A stretch of 64,000 nucleotides of DNA from positions 1 through 64,000 of the forward strand of contig JAAAPE010000073.1 in assembly GCA_009908385.1 (NCBI GenBank), written 5' to 3'. This document shows positions 46,113-55,331 of the stretch, piece by piece. Below the pieces are notes generated by a model that saw nothing but the letters and a program-made list of their open reading frames with translations, searched no databases and was not told the origin of the DNA. Position 1 is the stretch's first letter. Each line of letters opens with the position of its first letter. Source of the stretch: Gammaproteobacteria bacterium (GTDB taxonomy: Bacteria; Pseudomonadota; Gammaproteobacteria; Xanthomonadales; Wenzhouxiangellaceae). The position numbers and the translations under genes were made by a program.

Positions 46113-48152
46113 TTATTTGATCCGCATGCCGGGTTCGGCGCCGCTGTCGGGTGACAGCAGGAACGGCCGACCGTCCTCGCCGCTGGCTGCCAGCACCATG
46201 CCCTCGGAGACGCCGAATCGCATCTTGCGCGGCTCCAGGTTGGCCACGACCATGGTCAGCCGGCCGTCGAGCTCGCCCGGCTCGTAATGGCCGCGGATGC
46301 CGGCCAGGACCTGGCGCTTGCCCGCGTCGCCCAGGTCGAGCTGCAGTCGGAGCAGCTTGTCGGCTCCCTCGACTTCCTCGGCCTTTTCGATGCGCGCCAC
46401 GCGCAGCTCCACTTTCATGAAATCGTCGAACCGGATCATGTCGTCTTCTTCGTCTTCGTGTTGGTCGTGGTCACTCGGGGCGCCGGCTTTCGTCCGGGGC
46501 TCGTCCAGCGATTCCCGGCTGGCCTCGAGCAGCGCGTCGGTCTGCTTTTCATCGACGCGCTGAAGCAGGGGTTCGAACTTGTTGATGGCATGATCGAGCA
46601 GCGGCGTGCCGATCCGGTTGAAGTCGTCGAGGCGGGCGTCGAGGAAGTCGGCGGCCTTCCCGGCCGTGAGCGGGATCACCGGCGACAGCCAGGTCATCAG
46701 CAGGCGGAAGAGGTTGAGCGCCTGGGTGCAGATCGCCACGACCTCGTCCTCGCGGCCTTCCTCCCTGGCCAGTTTCCAGGGCTCGCGATCGTTGATGTAG
46801 GCATTGGCCTCGTCGGCCAGCGCCATGATGCGGCGGATCGCGCTGTGGAAGTTTCGTTTTTCGAAGTCCTCGGTGATCGCCAGGTGTTCGCCGACGAAGC
46901 GCTGATGCAGTTGCGGGTCGGGCAGTTCGGCGGCCAGCTTGCCGCCGCCGAGCTTGTGGATGAAGCCGGCCGAGCGGCTTGCTATATTGACCAGCTTGCC
47001 GACCAGGTCTGAATTGACCCGGTAGCGAAAGTCCTCGAAGTTGAGGTCGATGTCGACCAGGCCCGAACCGAGCTTGGCCGCGAAGTAGTAGCGCAGGTAG
47101 TCCGGATGCAGGTGCTCGAGCCAGGTGCGCGCCATGATGAAGGTACCGCGCGACTTCGACATCTTGGTGCCGTTGACGGTCAGGAAGCCGTGGGCGTGGA
47201 CGCCATCCGGGCGCTTGAGCCTGGCGCCCTCGAGCATGGCCGGCCAGAACAGGCAATGGAAGTAGATGATGTCCTTGCCGATGAAGTGGTGCATCTCGGC
47301 ACTGGATTCTGGGCGCATCCACTCCTCGAAGTCCCATCCATGACGTTCGCAAAGCTCCATGAAGCTCGCCAGGTAACCGACCGGTGCGTCCATCCAGACG
47401 TAGAAGAACTTGTCTTCGGTATTGGGAATCCGGAATCCGAAGTAGGGCGAGTCGCGGGTGACGTCCCAGTCCCGCAGGCCGTCGGCGAACCACTCCTCGA
47501 GCTTGTTGGCGACTTCATCCTGCAGCGCGCCCGAGCGCATCCATTCCTTGAGGCTGTCGCTGAAGGCCGAGAGCGTGACGAAATAGTGTTCGGTCTGTTT
47601 CATGATGGGCGTCGTGCCCGAAACCACCGAGCGTGGATCGGCCAGTTCGGTCGGATCGTAGGTGGCCCCGCAGGCCTCGCAGGAGTCACCGTACTGGTCA
47701 TCGGCGCCGCAGCGCGGGCAGCTGCCCTTGATGAACCGGTCGGGCAGAAACATGTTGCGCTCGGTGTCGTAATACTGCTCGATCGTATCGGTGCGCACGA
47801 CGTCGCGGTCCTTGAGCGCCGACCAGATGCGTTCGACGAGCTTGCGATTCGTGTCGGTATGGGTCGAGGAGAAGTTGTCGAAGGACAGTGCGAAGTCCTC
47901 GAAGTCCTCGAGATGTTCGGCGTGCATGCGCTCGATCAGCTGGTCGGGCGATGTGCCTTCCTTCTCCGCGCGCAGCATGATCGGCGTACCGTGGGCGTCG
48001 TCGGCCCAGGCGAACACCACCTGGTGACCCATGGCCCGCTGGAATCGCGCCCAGATGTCGGTCTGGATGTACTCGAGCATGTGCCCCATGTGGATCGAGC
48101 CGTTGGCATAGGGCAGGGCGGCGGTGACCAGGATGCGGCGCGGGGTGGTCAT
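46113..48152 (-). CDS. metG: Methionyl-tRNA synthetase
   Basis: 679 aa from ATG 48152; the open frame continues upstream to 49247 only as a shadow of apbC. Class I synthetase: HIGH motif HMGH (21-24), zinc knuckle CPRCGADDQYGDSCEACG, KMSKS motif KMSKSRG, anticodon-binding helical domain and a C-terminal tRNA-binding EMAP-like domain (from about 575, DFMKVELRVARI). Divergent from apbC. Confidence 0.98.
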   Translation of the reverse strand: MTTPRRILVTAALPYANGSIHMGHMLEYIQTDIWARFQRAMGHQVVFAWADDAHGTPIMLRAEKEGTSPDQLIERMHAEHLEDFEDFALSFDNFSSTHTDTNRKLVERIWSALKDRDVVRTDTIEQYYDTERNMFLPDRFIKGSCPRCGADDQYGDSCEACGATYDPTELADPRSVVSGTTPIMKQTEHYFVTLSAFSDSLKEWMRSGALQDEVANKLEEWFADGLRDWDVTRDSPYFGFRIPNTEDKFFYVWMDAPVGYLASFMELCERHGWDFEEWMRPESSAEMHHFIGKDIIYFHCLFWPAMLEGARLKRPDGVHAHGFLTVNGTKMSKSRGTFIMARTWLEHLHPDYLRYYFAAKLGSGLVDIDLNFEDFRYRVNSDLVGKLVNIASRSAGFIHKLGGGKLAAELPDPQLHQRFVGEHLAITEDFEKRNFHSAIRRIMALADEANAYINDREPWKLAREEGREDEVVAICTQALNLFRLLMTWLSPVIPLTAGKAADFLDARLDDFNRIGTPLLDHAINKFEPLLQRVDEKQTDALLEASRESLDEPRTKAGAPSDHDQHEDEEDDMIRFDDFMKVELRVARIEKAEEVEGADKLLRLQLDLGDAGKRQVLAGIRGHYEPGELDGRLTMVVANLEPRKMRFGVSEGMVLAASGEDGRPFLLSPDSGAEPGMRIK

Positions 48153-48206
48153 GGTGTCGTCGCGGGTTGATTGAAGGCAGCCTGAAATTATCGCATGCAC
48201 TGGGAA

Positions 48207-48243
48207 GGTTTGCTGGTTGGCGCCAACCAGCCAACCAAACCGG
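48207..48243. repeat. CCAACC-family repeat with 20 bp palindrome between metG and apbC
   Basis: GCTGGTTGGCGCCAACCAGC (48212-48231) is a perfect palindrome followed by another CCAACCA unit. Same family as 50182-50220, 59910-59978 and 62566-62590. A TACAAT -10-like hexamer for apbC follows at 48244-48249. Confidence 0.75.
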
Positions 48244-48281
48244 TACAATATCGGTCCTGATTTCGACAGGGCACGCAGGGC

Positions 48282-49355
48282 ATGAACAACGAGGAAGGCA
48301 AGACGCTCGTCGCCGCAATCGAGGATCCCAACACGGGGCGTCCGCTGGGGGACGCCGTTCGCGGCGTGGCCGTGAGCGACCGCCGGGCGGCCGTTGACAT
48401 TCGCCTGTCCTATCCCGCCGCCGGCTGGAAGGACGAATTGGCCGCGATCGTCTCCGATCGGCTCCGCGACGGGGGCGACGTGGACGAGGTCACCGTCGAC
48501 GTCGACTGGCAGATTCCCCAGCACGCCGTGCAGGGCGGGCTCGACCCCATCGAGGGGGTGCGCAACGTCATCGCCGTGGCCTCGGGCAAGGGGGGGGTCG
48601 GCAAGTCCACGGTGAGCGCGAATCTGGCGCTGGCCCTGGCGGCCGAAGGCGCGACGGTCGGCGTCCTCGATGCGGATATCTACGGACCCAGCCAGCCCCG
48701 CATGCTGGGCCTCCAGGGCGGGCCGAAGACGACCGAGAATCGCCGCATCCTGCCGATGCGGGCCCACGGTCTGCAGGTCATGAGCATCGGCGTTCTGGTC
48801 GACACCGACCAGGCCATGATCTGGCGCGGCCCGATGGCGACCCAGGCCCTCCAGCAGATGGTCTCCGAAACGCTCTGGGAAAGCCTGGATTACCTGGTGG
48901 TCGACCTCCCGCCCGGCACCGGTGACATCCAGCTCACTCTGGCCCAGCGCATCCCGGTCGCCGGCGCTGTCACCGTGACGACGCCGCAGGAAGTGGCCGT
49001 CGACGATGTCCGCCGCGCCGTTGCCATGTTCAACAAGGTCAAGGTGCCGGTGCTGGGCGTGGTCGAGAACATGAGTACCCACATCTGTTCCAGCTGCGGG
49101 CACGAAGATGCCGTGTTCGGTCGCGGCGGCGGCGAACGCATCGCACGCGAGGCCGGCGTGCCTAACCTGGGCCAGTTGCCGCTGGAATCCGAGGTGGGTC
49201 GCACCACCGACGAGGGAACGCCGATCGTGGTCGCCGACCCCGATCACCCGGCCGCCCGGCGCTTTCGCGAGATCGCTCGCCGCGTGGCCGGCCGCCTGTC
49301 GACGCAGTCGAGGGAGGCGAAGGTGCGGATGCCGAAAATCCGGATTACGGATTAG
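48282..49355 (+). CDS. apbC: Iron-sulfur cluster carrier protein ApbC (Mrp/NBP35 family)
   Basis: 357 aa. N-terminal MIP18-like domain (about 1-85), then the P-loop ATPase domain with a deviant Walker A GKGGVGKST (about 102-110), DADIYGPSQ and DLPPGTGD. A C-terminal CxxC (ICSSCGHED) can bridge a 4Fe-4S cluster between two subunits. It delivers clusters to apo-proteins. The stop codon is embedded in the beginning of a TTTCAGG repeat array. Confidence 0.96.
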   Translation: MNNEEGKTLVAAIEDPNTGRPLGDAVRGVAVSDRRAAVDIRLSYPAAGWKDELAAIVSDRLRDGGDVDEVTVDVDWQIPQHAVQGGLDPIEGVRNVIAVASGKGGVGKSTVSANLALALAAEGATVGVLDADIYGPSQPRMLGLQGGPKTTENRRILPMRAHGLQVMSIGVLVDTDQAMIWRGPMATQALQQMVSETLWESLDYLVVDLPPGTGDIQLTLAQRIPVAGAVTVTTPQEVAVDDVRRAVAMFNKVKVPVLGVVENMSTHICSSCGHEDAVFGRGGGERIAREAGVPNLGQLPLESEVGRTTDEGTPIVVADPDHPAARRFREIARRVAGRLSTQSREAKVRMPKIRITD

Positions 49356-49398
49356 GGTTTAGGTTTCAGGGTTCAGGTTTCAGGTTTCAGGTTTCAGG
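49354..49398. repeat. Short tandem repeat array, TTTCAGG heptamers
   Basis: Six units of 7 bp (TTTCAGG, GTTCAGG variants) start on the apbC stop codon. The same heptamer occurs in the opposite orientation at 49510-49540. The 110 bp between the two arrays contains no supported gene. Confidence 0.92.
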
Positions 49399-49509
49399 AG
49401 CGAGTGAAGTGGCGGCGCTTGCGGTGCCGATCGGCCTTACGCCGTGCACGCCGGTTGGTCGGAGCGGGCGGTGCCAGGTTGAGCCCGATTCCAGAAGATT
49501 GTGGCTTTT

Positions 49510-49540
49510 CCTGAAACCTGAAACCTGAACCCTGAAACCT
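49510..49540. repeat. Short tandem repeat array, CCTGAAA heptamers
   Basis: Four 7 bp units in the orientation opposite to 49354-49398, ending 8 bp before the dcd stop codon. Confidence 0.92.
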
Positions 49541-49547
49541 TTCTTTA

Positions 49548-50117
49548 TCAGGCCTTGGGCAATGTCACGCCGCGCTGGCCCATGTACTTGCCGGCGCGAT
49601 CGGCGTAGCTCGTCTCGCAGGGTTCGTCGGATTCTAGGAACAGGAACTGGGCCACACCCTCGTTGGCATAGACGCGGGCGGGCAGGGGCGTGGTGTTGGA
49701 GAACTCGAGCGTGACATGGCCCTCCCACTCCGGTTCTAGCGGCGTGACGTTGACGATGATGCCGCAACGCGCATAGGTCGACTTGCCCAGGCAGATGGTC
49801 AGCACGTTGCGGGGGATCCGGAAATACTCGACCGTGCGCGCCAGGGCGAAGGAGTTGGGGGGAATGATGCAGCAGTCCCCGGTGAAGTCCACGAAGCTCT
49901 TCTCGTCGAAGGACTTGGGATCGACGATGGCTGTGTTGATGTTGGTGAAGATCTTGAATTCATTGGCGCAACGCCCGTCGTAGCCGTAGCTGGACGTGCC
50001 GTAGGACACCAGCTTGCTGCCCTCGGCCGTGTTGCGGACCTGGCCGGGTTCGAACGGTTCGATCATCCCGTGCTCCTCGGCCATGGTGCGAATCCAGCGG
50101 TCGGACTTGATGCTCAT
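49548..50117 (-). CDS. dcd: dCTP deaminase
   Basis: 189 aa. Converts dCTP to dUTP, feeding dTTP synthesis. Family motifs: [24 protein letters not shown] and [19 protein letters not shown] (split over about 118-150), with the catalytic Glu in the last block. Paired with apbC as in many gammaproteobacteria. Confidence 0.97.
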   Translation of the reverse strand: MSIKSDRWIRTMAEEHGMIEPFEPGQVRNTAEGSKLVSYGTSSYGYDGRCANEFKIFTNINTAIVDPKSFDEKSFVDFTGDCCIIPPNSFALARTVEYFRIPRNVLTICLGKSTYARCGIIVNVTPLEPEWEGHVTLEFSNTTPLPARVYANEGVAQFLFLESDEPCETSYADRAGKYMGQRGVTLPKA

Positions 50118-50181
50118 CTCTCGAGGCGGCTCACGTTGCGGCTTGCGGGCGCCGGATTATCGCACGACTTCGGCCGGCGTT

Positions 50182-50220
50182 CGCTGGTTTGCACCAGCCA
50201 ACCAGCAAACGAGCCAACAC
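50182..50220. repeat. CCAACC-family inverted repeat between dcd and degS
   Basis: GCTGGTTTGC, then CCAGCCAACCAGC and GAGCCAAC, form overlapping inverted and direct copies just before the degS stop codon. Confidence 0.65.
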
Positions 50221-50223
50221 CAC

Positions 50224-51318
50224 TCACCCCTGCGGCGGCGGCTGCTGGATCAACTCCACGCTCGTGGTGAACAGCTGGTTGCCGCGAATGATCTCGAGTT
50301 CCATCTCAGATCCGGGCTCTGCGTTGGCGATGCGCTGCATGAGCTCGCGGGCGCTGCCGACGGGTTGGCCCTCGGCGTACACCAGGATGTCGCCGACCTG
50401 GATGCCGGCGCCCCAGGCCGGGCCGTCGCGATGGACCTGGGTCACTCGCGCGCCCGGCTGCAGGCCCTGCTGGCTGGCCAGCTGCAGGCTGACATCGCCG
50501 AGTTCCAGGCCCATCCATCCGCGCCGGACGCGGCCGTACTCGATGATCTGCTCGGTCACGCGCCTCACGACCGATGCGGGAATGGCGAAGGAGATGCCCT
50601 GCGCGCCGGTCTCCTGTCCCATCGAAGCGGAATTGATGCCGACGACCTCGCCGGCCGGGTTGATCAGGGCCCCGCCGGAGTTGCCGGCGTTGATGGCGGC
50701 GTCGGTCTGGATGAAATCTTCGTGCGAGGGAAGGTTGAGGTGGCCTCGGGCAGTTGCGCTGACGATCCCCATCGTCACGGTGTGACTCAGTCCGAAGGCG
50801 TTGCCGATGGCCAGGACGACGTCTCCGGCCCGGAGGTTGTCGTCGCCGGCCAGGGTCGCGACCGGAAGATCGTCGAGTTCGACGCGCAGCAGGGCGAGGT
50901 CGCTGGCGGGATCCGAGCCGACCACTTCGGCGTCGGCGACGCGGCCGTCCCACAGGGCGACGAGGATGTCGTCCACGCCGGCAATGACGTGCTGCGTGGT
51001 CAGGATCAGCCCGTCGCTGGAGATGATCACGCCGGAACCCAGCCCGCGCCGCGGCCGCGTCACCATGCGATCGCGATAGAGCGCGTTGAACAGCGGGTCC
51101 GAGAACTCGAGGCCGAGCGGTTCGGTAACCAGCGTGCGCGTGTAGACGCTGACCACCGAGGGCGCTGTGCGGTTGACGGCCTCGGCGTAGGAGCCGGGTG
51201 CCGTGTCACGGCCCTGTCTCCAGGCCGGCAAGAGTTCGGGCCAGACCCAGACGATGACGAAAGCCACGGCCAACCCCACCATCACGAACTGAATGGCAAA
51301 ATGAATGATGCGAGTCAT
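50224..51318 (-). CDS. degS: DegS/AlgW-type periplasmic serine endoprotease
   Basis: 364 aa. N-terminal membrane anchor (about 7-27), trypsin-like domain with His in LTTQHVIAG, Asp in PASDLALLRVE and Ser in GNSGGALINPAG, then a single PDZ domain (about 265-350). The single PDZ and membrane anchor fit DegS rather than DegP. It should sense misfolded outer-membrane proteins and start cleavage of the anti-sigma factor RseA. A TATAAT -10 hexamer lies at 51361-51366 (minus strand). Confidence 0.94.
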   Translation of the reverse strand: MTRIIHFAIQFVMVGLAVAFVIVWVWPELLPAWRQGRDTAPGSYAEAVNRTAPSVVSVYTRTLVTEPLGLEFSDPLFNALYRDRMVTRPRRGLGSGVIISSDGLILTTQHVIAGVDDILVALWDGRVADAEVVGSDPASDLALLRVELDDLPVATLAGDDNLRAGDVVLAIGNAFGLSHTVTMGIVSATARGHLNLPSHEDFIQTDAAINAGNSGGALINPAGEVVGINSASMGQETGAQGISFAIPASVVRRVTEQIIEYGRVRRGWMGLELGDVSLQLASQQGLQPGARVTQVHRDGPAWGAGIQVGDILVYAEGQPVGSARELMQRIANAEPGSEMELEIIRGNQLFTTSVELIQQPPPQG

Positions 51319-51446
51319 GGATTCCGGGCAGCGCGTTCTGTCAGGATAGGGCGTGAGGACATTATAGACGGCCGTCCGCGGATACCGCCGGTTCGGGCCG
51401 GGAGCGCCTTTGCCGGCGCCGAGAAGCGCAGAATAGCAGTCCGGAA

Positions 51447-51476
51447 TTGAGTATTTGCTTAATTTTTCGCTAAAAT
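51447..51476 (+). promoter_or_regulatory. Sigma-70 promoter of the bc1 operon
   Basis: TTGAGT (-35, 51447-51452) and TAAAAT (-10, 51471-51476) with an 18 bp spacer in an AT-rich island, 163 nt before the petA ATG. The long untranslated leader (about 51485-51638) shows no structure I can name. Otherwise 51319-51638 holds only the degS promoter. Confidence 0.65.
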
Positions 51477-51638
51477 AGTCGGCTGATTGCCGTCTCGTTC
51501 CGGAAATTCGGTCGCCGTGGCCCGCGATGGTCCCCGCCGGCGCTTTCGGGTGAAGCGTCGCCAGGCAGCGCCGGGATCGGTCTCGCCCGGCGATTTTGAA
51601 TGATCTTGTGATCTTGATCTTTTTATCGGGAGTGTTTC

Positions 51639-52259
51639 ATGTCGGAAACTGATCTTGCTTCCACGCAGCCGCCGGAGAATCCCGGCCGCCGCCGTCTGCT
51701 GACCTGGACGACGGGCGTGGTAGGTGCCATGGGCGCCGGTCTCGCGATCTGGCCGTTCGCGGCGTCCTGGAAACCAAGCGCCAAGGCCCGCCTGGTCGGT
51801 GCGCCCGTCGAGGTCAATATTTCCAACCTGGAGTCGGGCCAGATCATGCGCGTGGTCTGGCGCGGCCAGACCATCGGTGTCATGCGCCGCAGCGAGCGCA
51901 TGATCAACGACCTGCCGGAACTCAACGAGAAGCTGGCCGACCCGCAGTCCGAGGTCGAGTCCCAGCAACCGCAGTACGCCCAGAACGTCCACCGTTCGAT
52001 CAAGCCGGAGTACCTGGTGGCCAACATCCACTGCACTCACCTTGGCTGTATCCCGCAGGTGTTGCCGCAAGTCGAGGCGCAGCCGTTCGATTCCCAGTGG
52101 CGCGGCGGTTTCTTCTGCCCCTGCCACCGCTCCCGCTTCGACCTGGCCGGCCGGGTCTACAGCGGCGTACCGGCGCAGCTCAACCTCGTGATCCCGGAAT
52201 ATCATTTCGTTGACGACAACACCCTCATCATTGGTGTCGGTCCCGAAGGAGCAGCTTGA
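51639..52259 (+). CDS. petA: Ubiquinol-cytochrome c reductase iron-sulfur (Rieske) subunit
   Basis: 206 aa. N-terminal twin-arginine-like RRRLLTWTTG and one membrane helix, then the Rieske domain. 2Fe-2S ligands are Cys132/His134 (CTHLGC) and Cys160/His163 (CPCHRS); Cys137 and Cys162 form the stabilising disulfide. First gene of petABC. Confidence 0.98.
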   Translation: MSETDLASTQPPENPGRRRLLTWTTGVVGAMGAGLAIWPFAASWKPSAKARLVGAPVEVNISNLESGQIMRVVWRGQTIGVMRRSERMINDLPELNEKLADPQSEVESQQPQYAQNVHRSIKPEYLVANIHCTHLGCIPQVLPQVEAQPFDSQWRGGFFCPCHRSRFDLAGRVYSGVPAQLNLVIPEYHFVDDNTLIIGVGPEGAA

Positions 52260-52261
52260 TC

Positions 52262-53506
52262 ATGGCCAAGCCAGCCAGCAATCTCAGCAAGAACGTACAG
52301 GCCTTCGGAGCCTGGGTCGACGAGCGGCTGCCGGTCAGCCAGTTCTGGCGGGAGCACCTGACCGAGTACTACGCGCCCAAGAACTTCAATCTCTGGTACT
52401 TTTTCGGTTCACTGGCGCTGCTGGTGCTGGTCAACCAGCTGGTGACCGGTATCTGGCTCACGATGTTCTACACGCCGCAGGCCGACCAGGCCTTCAGTTC
52501 AGTCGAGTACATCATGCGTGACGTCGAGTGGGGATGGCTGATTCGCTACATGCACTCAACCGGCGCGTCGTTCTTCTTCATCGTGGTCTACCTGCACATG
52601 TTTCGCGCGATGCTCTACGGCTCTTATCGCAAGCCGCGCGAGCTGATCTGGATTCTCGGGGTGTTCATCCTGCTGGTCCTGATGGCGGAAGCGTTCATGG
52701 GCTACGTGCTGCCCTGGGGCCAGATGTCTTACTGGGGTGCCCAGGTAATCATTTCACTGTTCGGAGCGGTTCCATTCGTCGGCGACGCCCTGGTCGAGTG
52801 GATTCGCGGCGACTACATGATCTCGAACGCCACGCTCAACCGCTTCTTCGCACTCCACGTGGTGGCGCTCCCGCTGGCGCTGCTGCTGCTCGTCGTACTG
52901 CACCTGGTGGCGCTGCACGAGGTCGGTTCCAACAACCCGGACGGCATCGACATCAAGAAGAACAAGGATGAGAAGGGTCGGCCGCTCGACGGCATTCCGT
53001 TCCACCCGTACTACACCGTCAAGGATCTTTTCGGTGCGGGCGTGTTCCTGATCCTGTTCGCTTTCGTGCTCTTCTACGCGCCGACCTTCGGCGGCCTCTT
53101 CCTCGAGAAGGACAATTTCGTGCCGGCCGATCCGCTGGTCACGCCGGAGCACATCGTCCCGGTGTGGTATTTCACGCCCTATTACGCCATGCTCCGGGCC
53201 GTGCCGGACAAGTTCTTCGGCGTCGTGGTGATGGGCGCGGCCATTTTCGTCCTGTTCTTCCTGCCCTGGCTGGATCGCTCCCGCGTGCGGTCGATCCGAT
53301 ACAAGGGGCTGCCCAGCAAGATCATGCTGGCTCTGTTCGTGGTCGGCTTCATCCGGCTGGGCATGCTGGCGCTGGCCGAGGGAACCCCCATCCAGACGCT
53401 CGAGTCGCGAATATGGACCGTCTACTACTTCGCGTTCTTCGCGTTGATGCCGTTCGTGACCATGTTCGAAAAAACCAAACCGGAACCGGAGCGGGTGACC
53501 AAGTGA
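52262..53506 (+). CDS. petB: Ubiquinol-cytochrome c reductase cytochrome b subunit
   Basis: 414 aa from ATG 52262, two bases after the petA stop. Eight-helix membrane protein binding two b hemes and both quinone sites. Seen: MHSTGASFFFIVVYLHM, GYVLPWGQMSYWGAQV, HVVALPLALLLLVVLHLVALHE (heme histidines) and the Qo loop PEHIVPVWYF. Stop overlaps the petC start (TGATG). Confidence 0.98.
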   Translation: MAKPASNLSKNVQAFGAWVDERLPVSQFWREHLTEYYAPKNFNLWYFFGSLALLVLVNQLVTGIWLTMFYTPQADQAFSSVEYIMRDVEWGWLIRYMHSTGASFFFIVVYLHMFRAMLYGSYRKPRELIWILGVFILLVLMAEAFMGYVLPWGQMSYWGAQVIISLFGAVPFVGDALVEWIRGDYMISNATLNRFFALHVVALPLALLLLVVLHLVALHEVGSNNPDGIDIKKNKDEKGRPLDGIPFHPYYTVKDLFGAGVFLILFAFVLFYAPTFGGLFLEKDNFVPADPLVTPEHIVPVWYFTPYYAMLRAVPDKFFGVVVMGAAIFVLFFLPWLDRSRVRSIRYKGLPSKIMLALFVVGFIRLGMLALAEGTPIQTLESRIWTVYYFAFFALMPFVTMFEKTKPEPERVTK

Positions 53507-54240
53507 TGAGATTCAGAAACCTACTTGCGGCGGCCGCGATGCTGGCTTCCGGGTTCGCCTTTGCCGCCGGCGGCGGGGACCTGGAACACGCCGACATCAA
53601 CGTGCACGACAAAGCCTCGCTGCAGCGTGGTGCCTCGCTGTTCGTCAACTACTGTCTGGGCTGCCACTCGATGCAGTACCTTCGCTACAACCGCCTGGTC
53701 GACGATCTGGGCCTGAGCGAAGAGCAGGTCCAGCAGTTCATGCTTCACGGCGATCAGGAAGTGGCCGATGCAATGGTCAACAGCATGGACCCGGACCAGG
53801 CGGAGCAGTGGTTCGGCATCGCCCCGCCCGATCTCAGCCTGACCGCCCGCTCGCGCGGCCCGGACTGGATCTACTCGTTCCTCAAGAGCTTCTACATGAC
53901 CCAGGACGGCTGGAACAACACCGTGCTGGAGAACGCTTCCATGCCCCACGTGCTGTGGGAGCTGCAGGGCGTGCAGCGCGCCGTGACCGAGAGCCATACC
54001 GACGCCGAAGGCGTGGCGCACTCGGAGATCGTCGGGCTGGAACTCGACGAGGCCGGCAAGCTCTCGCCCGAACAGTACGAAGCGCACATCCAGGACCTCG
54101 TGGCATTCATGCGCTATGCGTCCGAACCGTCCATGCTCCAGCGCGAGAAGATGGGCATCTGGGTGCTGTTGTTCCTGGTGGTCTTCACCTTCCTCGCCTG
54201 GCTGCTCTACCAGGAATACTGGAAGGAAATCAAGAAGTGA
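53506..54240 (+). CDS. petC: Ubiquinol-cytochrome c reductase cytochrome c1 subunit
   Basis: 244 aa. Signal peptide (cleavage near AFA-AG, residue 21), covalent heme site CLGCH (50-54), probable axial methionine in ENASMPHVLWE and a C-terminal membrane anchor (about 218-236). Completes the three-subunit bc1 complex. Confidence 0.97.
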   Translation: MRFRNLLAAAAMLASGFAFAAGGGDLEHADINVHDKASLQRGASLFVNYCLGCHSMQYLRYNRLVDDLGLSEEQVQQFMLHGDQEVADAMVNSMDPDQAEQWFGIAPPDLSLTARSRGPDWIYSFLKSFYMTQDGWNNTVLENASMPHVLWELQGVQRAVTESHTDAEGVAHSEIVGLELDEAGKLSPEQYEAHIQDLVAFMRYASEPSMLQREKMGIWVLLFLVVFTFLAWLLYQEYWKEIKK

Positions 54241-54295
54241 AGGCGGCTTCGATGACGCTTTCGCGGCGATCGTCGCTGCATGGAGTAGCCCGCTC

Positions 54296-54910
54296 ATGAT
54301 GGCCCTGTACTCTTCCGAGAACTGCCTCGACTGCCATCGCGTGCGCTTCGTGCTCGCGGAAAAGGGTATCAACGTCGAGATCATCCACGTCGAGCAGGAT
54401 CGAGCGGCCTCGGCCGACCTTGCCGAGCTCAATCCCTATGGCGAAACGCCGACTCTCGTCGACAAGGATCTGAAGCTCTACGGTACCTGGGTCGTCACCG
54501 AGTATCTCGACGAGCGCTACCCGCATCCGCCGCTGATGCCGGTCGATCCGCTCTCGCGGGCCTACCTGCGCCTGGCGATGTACCGAATCAACCGCGACTG
54601 GGTCGAGTCGGCCAAGATCATCGAGACCTCGAGCGGCCAGAAAAAGGTCGCCGCCGCACGCAAGCAGCTGCGGGAAAGCCTGATCGCCTCCGACGACCTG
54701 TTCAGTCTCAAGAGCTTTCTGCTGAGCGACGAACTGTCGCTGGTCGACTGCGCCCTGGTGCCGCTCCTGTGGCGCTTGCCGGCTTACGACGTCGACCTGA
54801 CGGCCAAGAAGGCGCCCAATATCGTTCGATACATGGAACGCATGTTCGGGCGCGACTCGTTCAAACGCAGCCTGACCGAAGCGGAGCGCATTCTGCGGGA
54901 GGGCAAATAG
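54296..54910 (+). CDS. sspA: Stringent starvation protein A
   Basis: 204 aa glutathione-S-transferase-fold protein. ATG 54296 or the adjacent ATG 54299 is the start. N-terminal thioredoxin-like half (YSSENCLDCHRVRFVLAEKG, NPYGETPTLVD) and helical C-terminal half. SspA binds RNA polymerase and alters promoter use under starvation. Standard order petABC-sspAB. Confidence 0.96.
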   Translation: MMALYSSENCLDCHRVRFVLAEKGINVEIIHVEQDRAASADLAELNPYGETPTLVDKDLKLYGTWVVTEYLDERYPHPPLMPVDPLSRAYLRLAMYRINRDWVESAKIIETSSGQKKVAAARKQLRESLIASDDLFSLKSFLLSDELSLVDCALVPLLWRLPAYDVDLTAKKAPNIVRYMERMFGRDSFKRSLTEAERILREGK

Positions 54911-54913
54911 GGC

Positions 54914-55321
54914 ATGCTCTCGAGCCGTCCCTACCTCGTCCGCGCCATCAACGAATGGATCGTCGATAGCGGTCTGACGCCCCACCTGCTGGTCAGCGCC
55001 GACTTCCCCGGCCTGGACGTGCCCGAATCCAGCATCCAGGACGGGCGGGTCGTTCTCAACATTTCGCCGACGGCCGTGCGCGACCTGCTGATCGACACCG
55101 AGATGGTCACCTTCGTGGCGCGCTTCGGCGGCGTCTCGCGAGCCGTGACCGTGCCGATCCAGGCGGTCGAAGCGGTCTACGCCCGGGAAAACGGGCGCGG
55201 CATGATGTTCCCGGCCGACGAGGAGGACGAGGACGGCGCCCCGGACCAGGGCGCGGACGACTCCGGCGAGGGCGAGAAGCGCGATCGCAAGTCCAAGCCG
55301 AATTTGAAGGTCGTTAAATAG
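54914..55321 (+). CDS. sspB: ClpXP protease specificity-enhancing factor SspB
   Basis: 135 aa. N-terminal substrate-binding domain (SRPYLVRAINEWIVDSG, RVVLNISPTAVRDL), an acidic flexible linker and the ClpX-docking tail KPNLKVVK at the very C-terminus (compare the XB peptide of E. coli SspB). It hands ssrA-tagged proteins to the ClpX encoded at 4200-5459. The stop codon merges into a short TTTCAGG repeat (55321-55341). Confidence 0.96.
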   Translation: MLSSRPYLVRAINEWIVDSGLTPHLLVSADFPGLDVPESSIQDGRVVLNISPTAVRDLLIDTEMVTFVARFGGVSRAVTVPIQAVEAVYARENGRGMMFPADEEDEDGAPDQGADDSGEGEKRDRKSKPNLKVVK

Positions 55322-55331
55322 GGTTCAGGTT

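Noticed and set aside
48153-49247. N-terminal extension of metG by 365 codons
   Set aside because: The extension is antisense to apbC. MetG family proteins begin at the MTTPRRILVTAALPYANG start.
49394-49500. Short basic peptide frame (NRRARRKADRHRKRR) between the TTTCAGG arrays
   Set aside because: The minus-strand frame has no start codon before running into repeat DNA. It could be the remnant of a small gene, but I cannot support a call.
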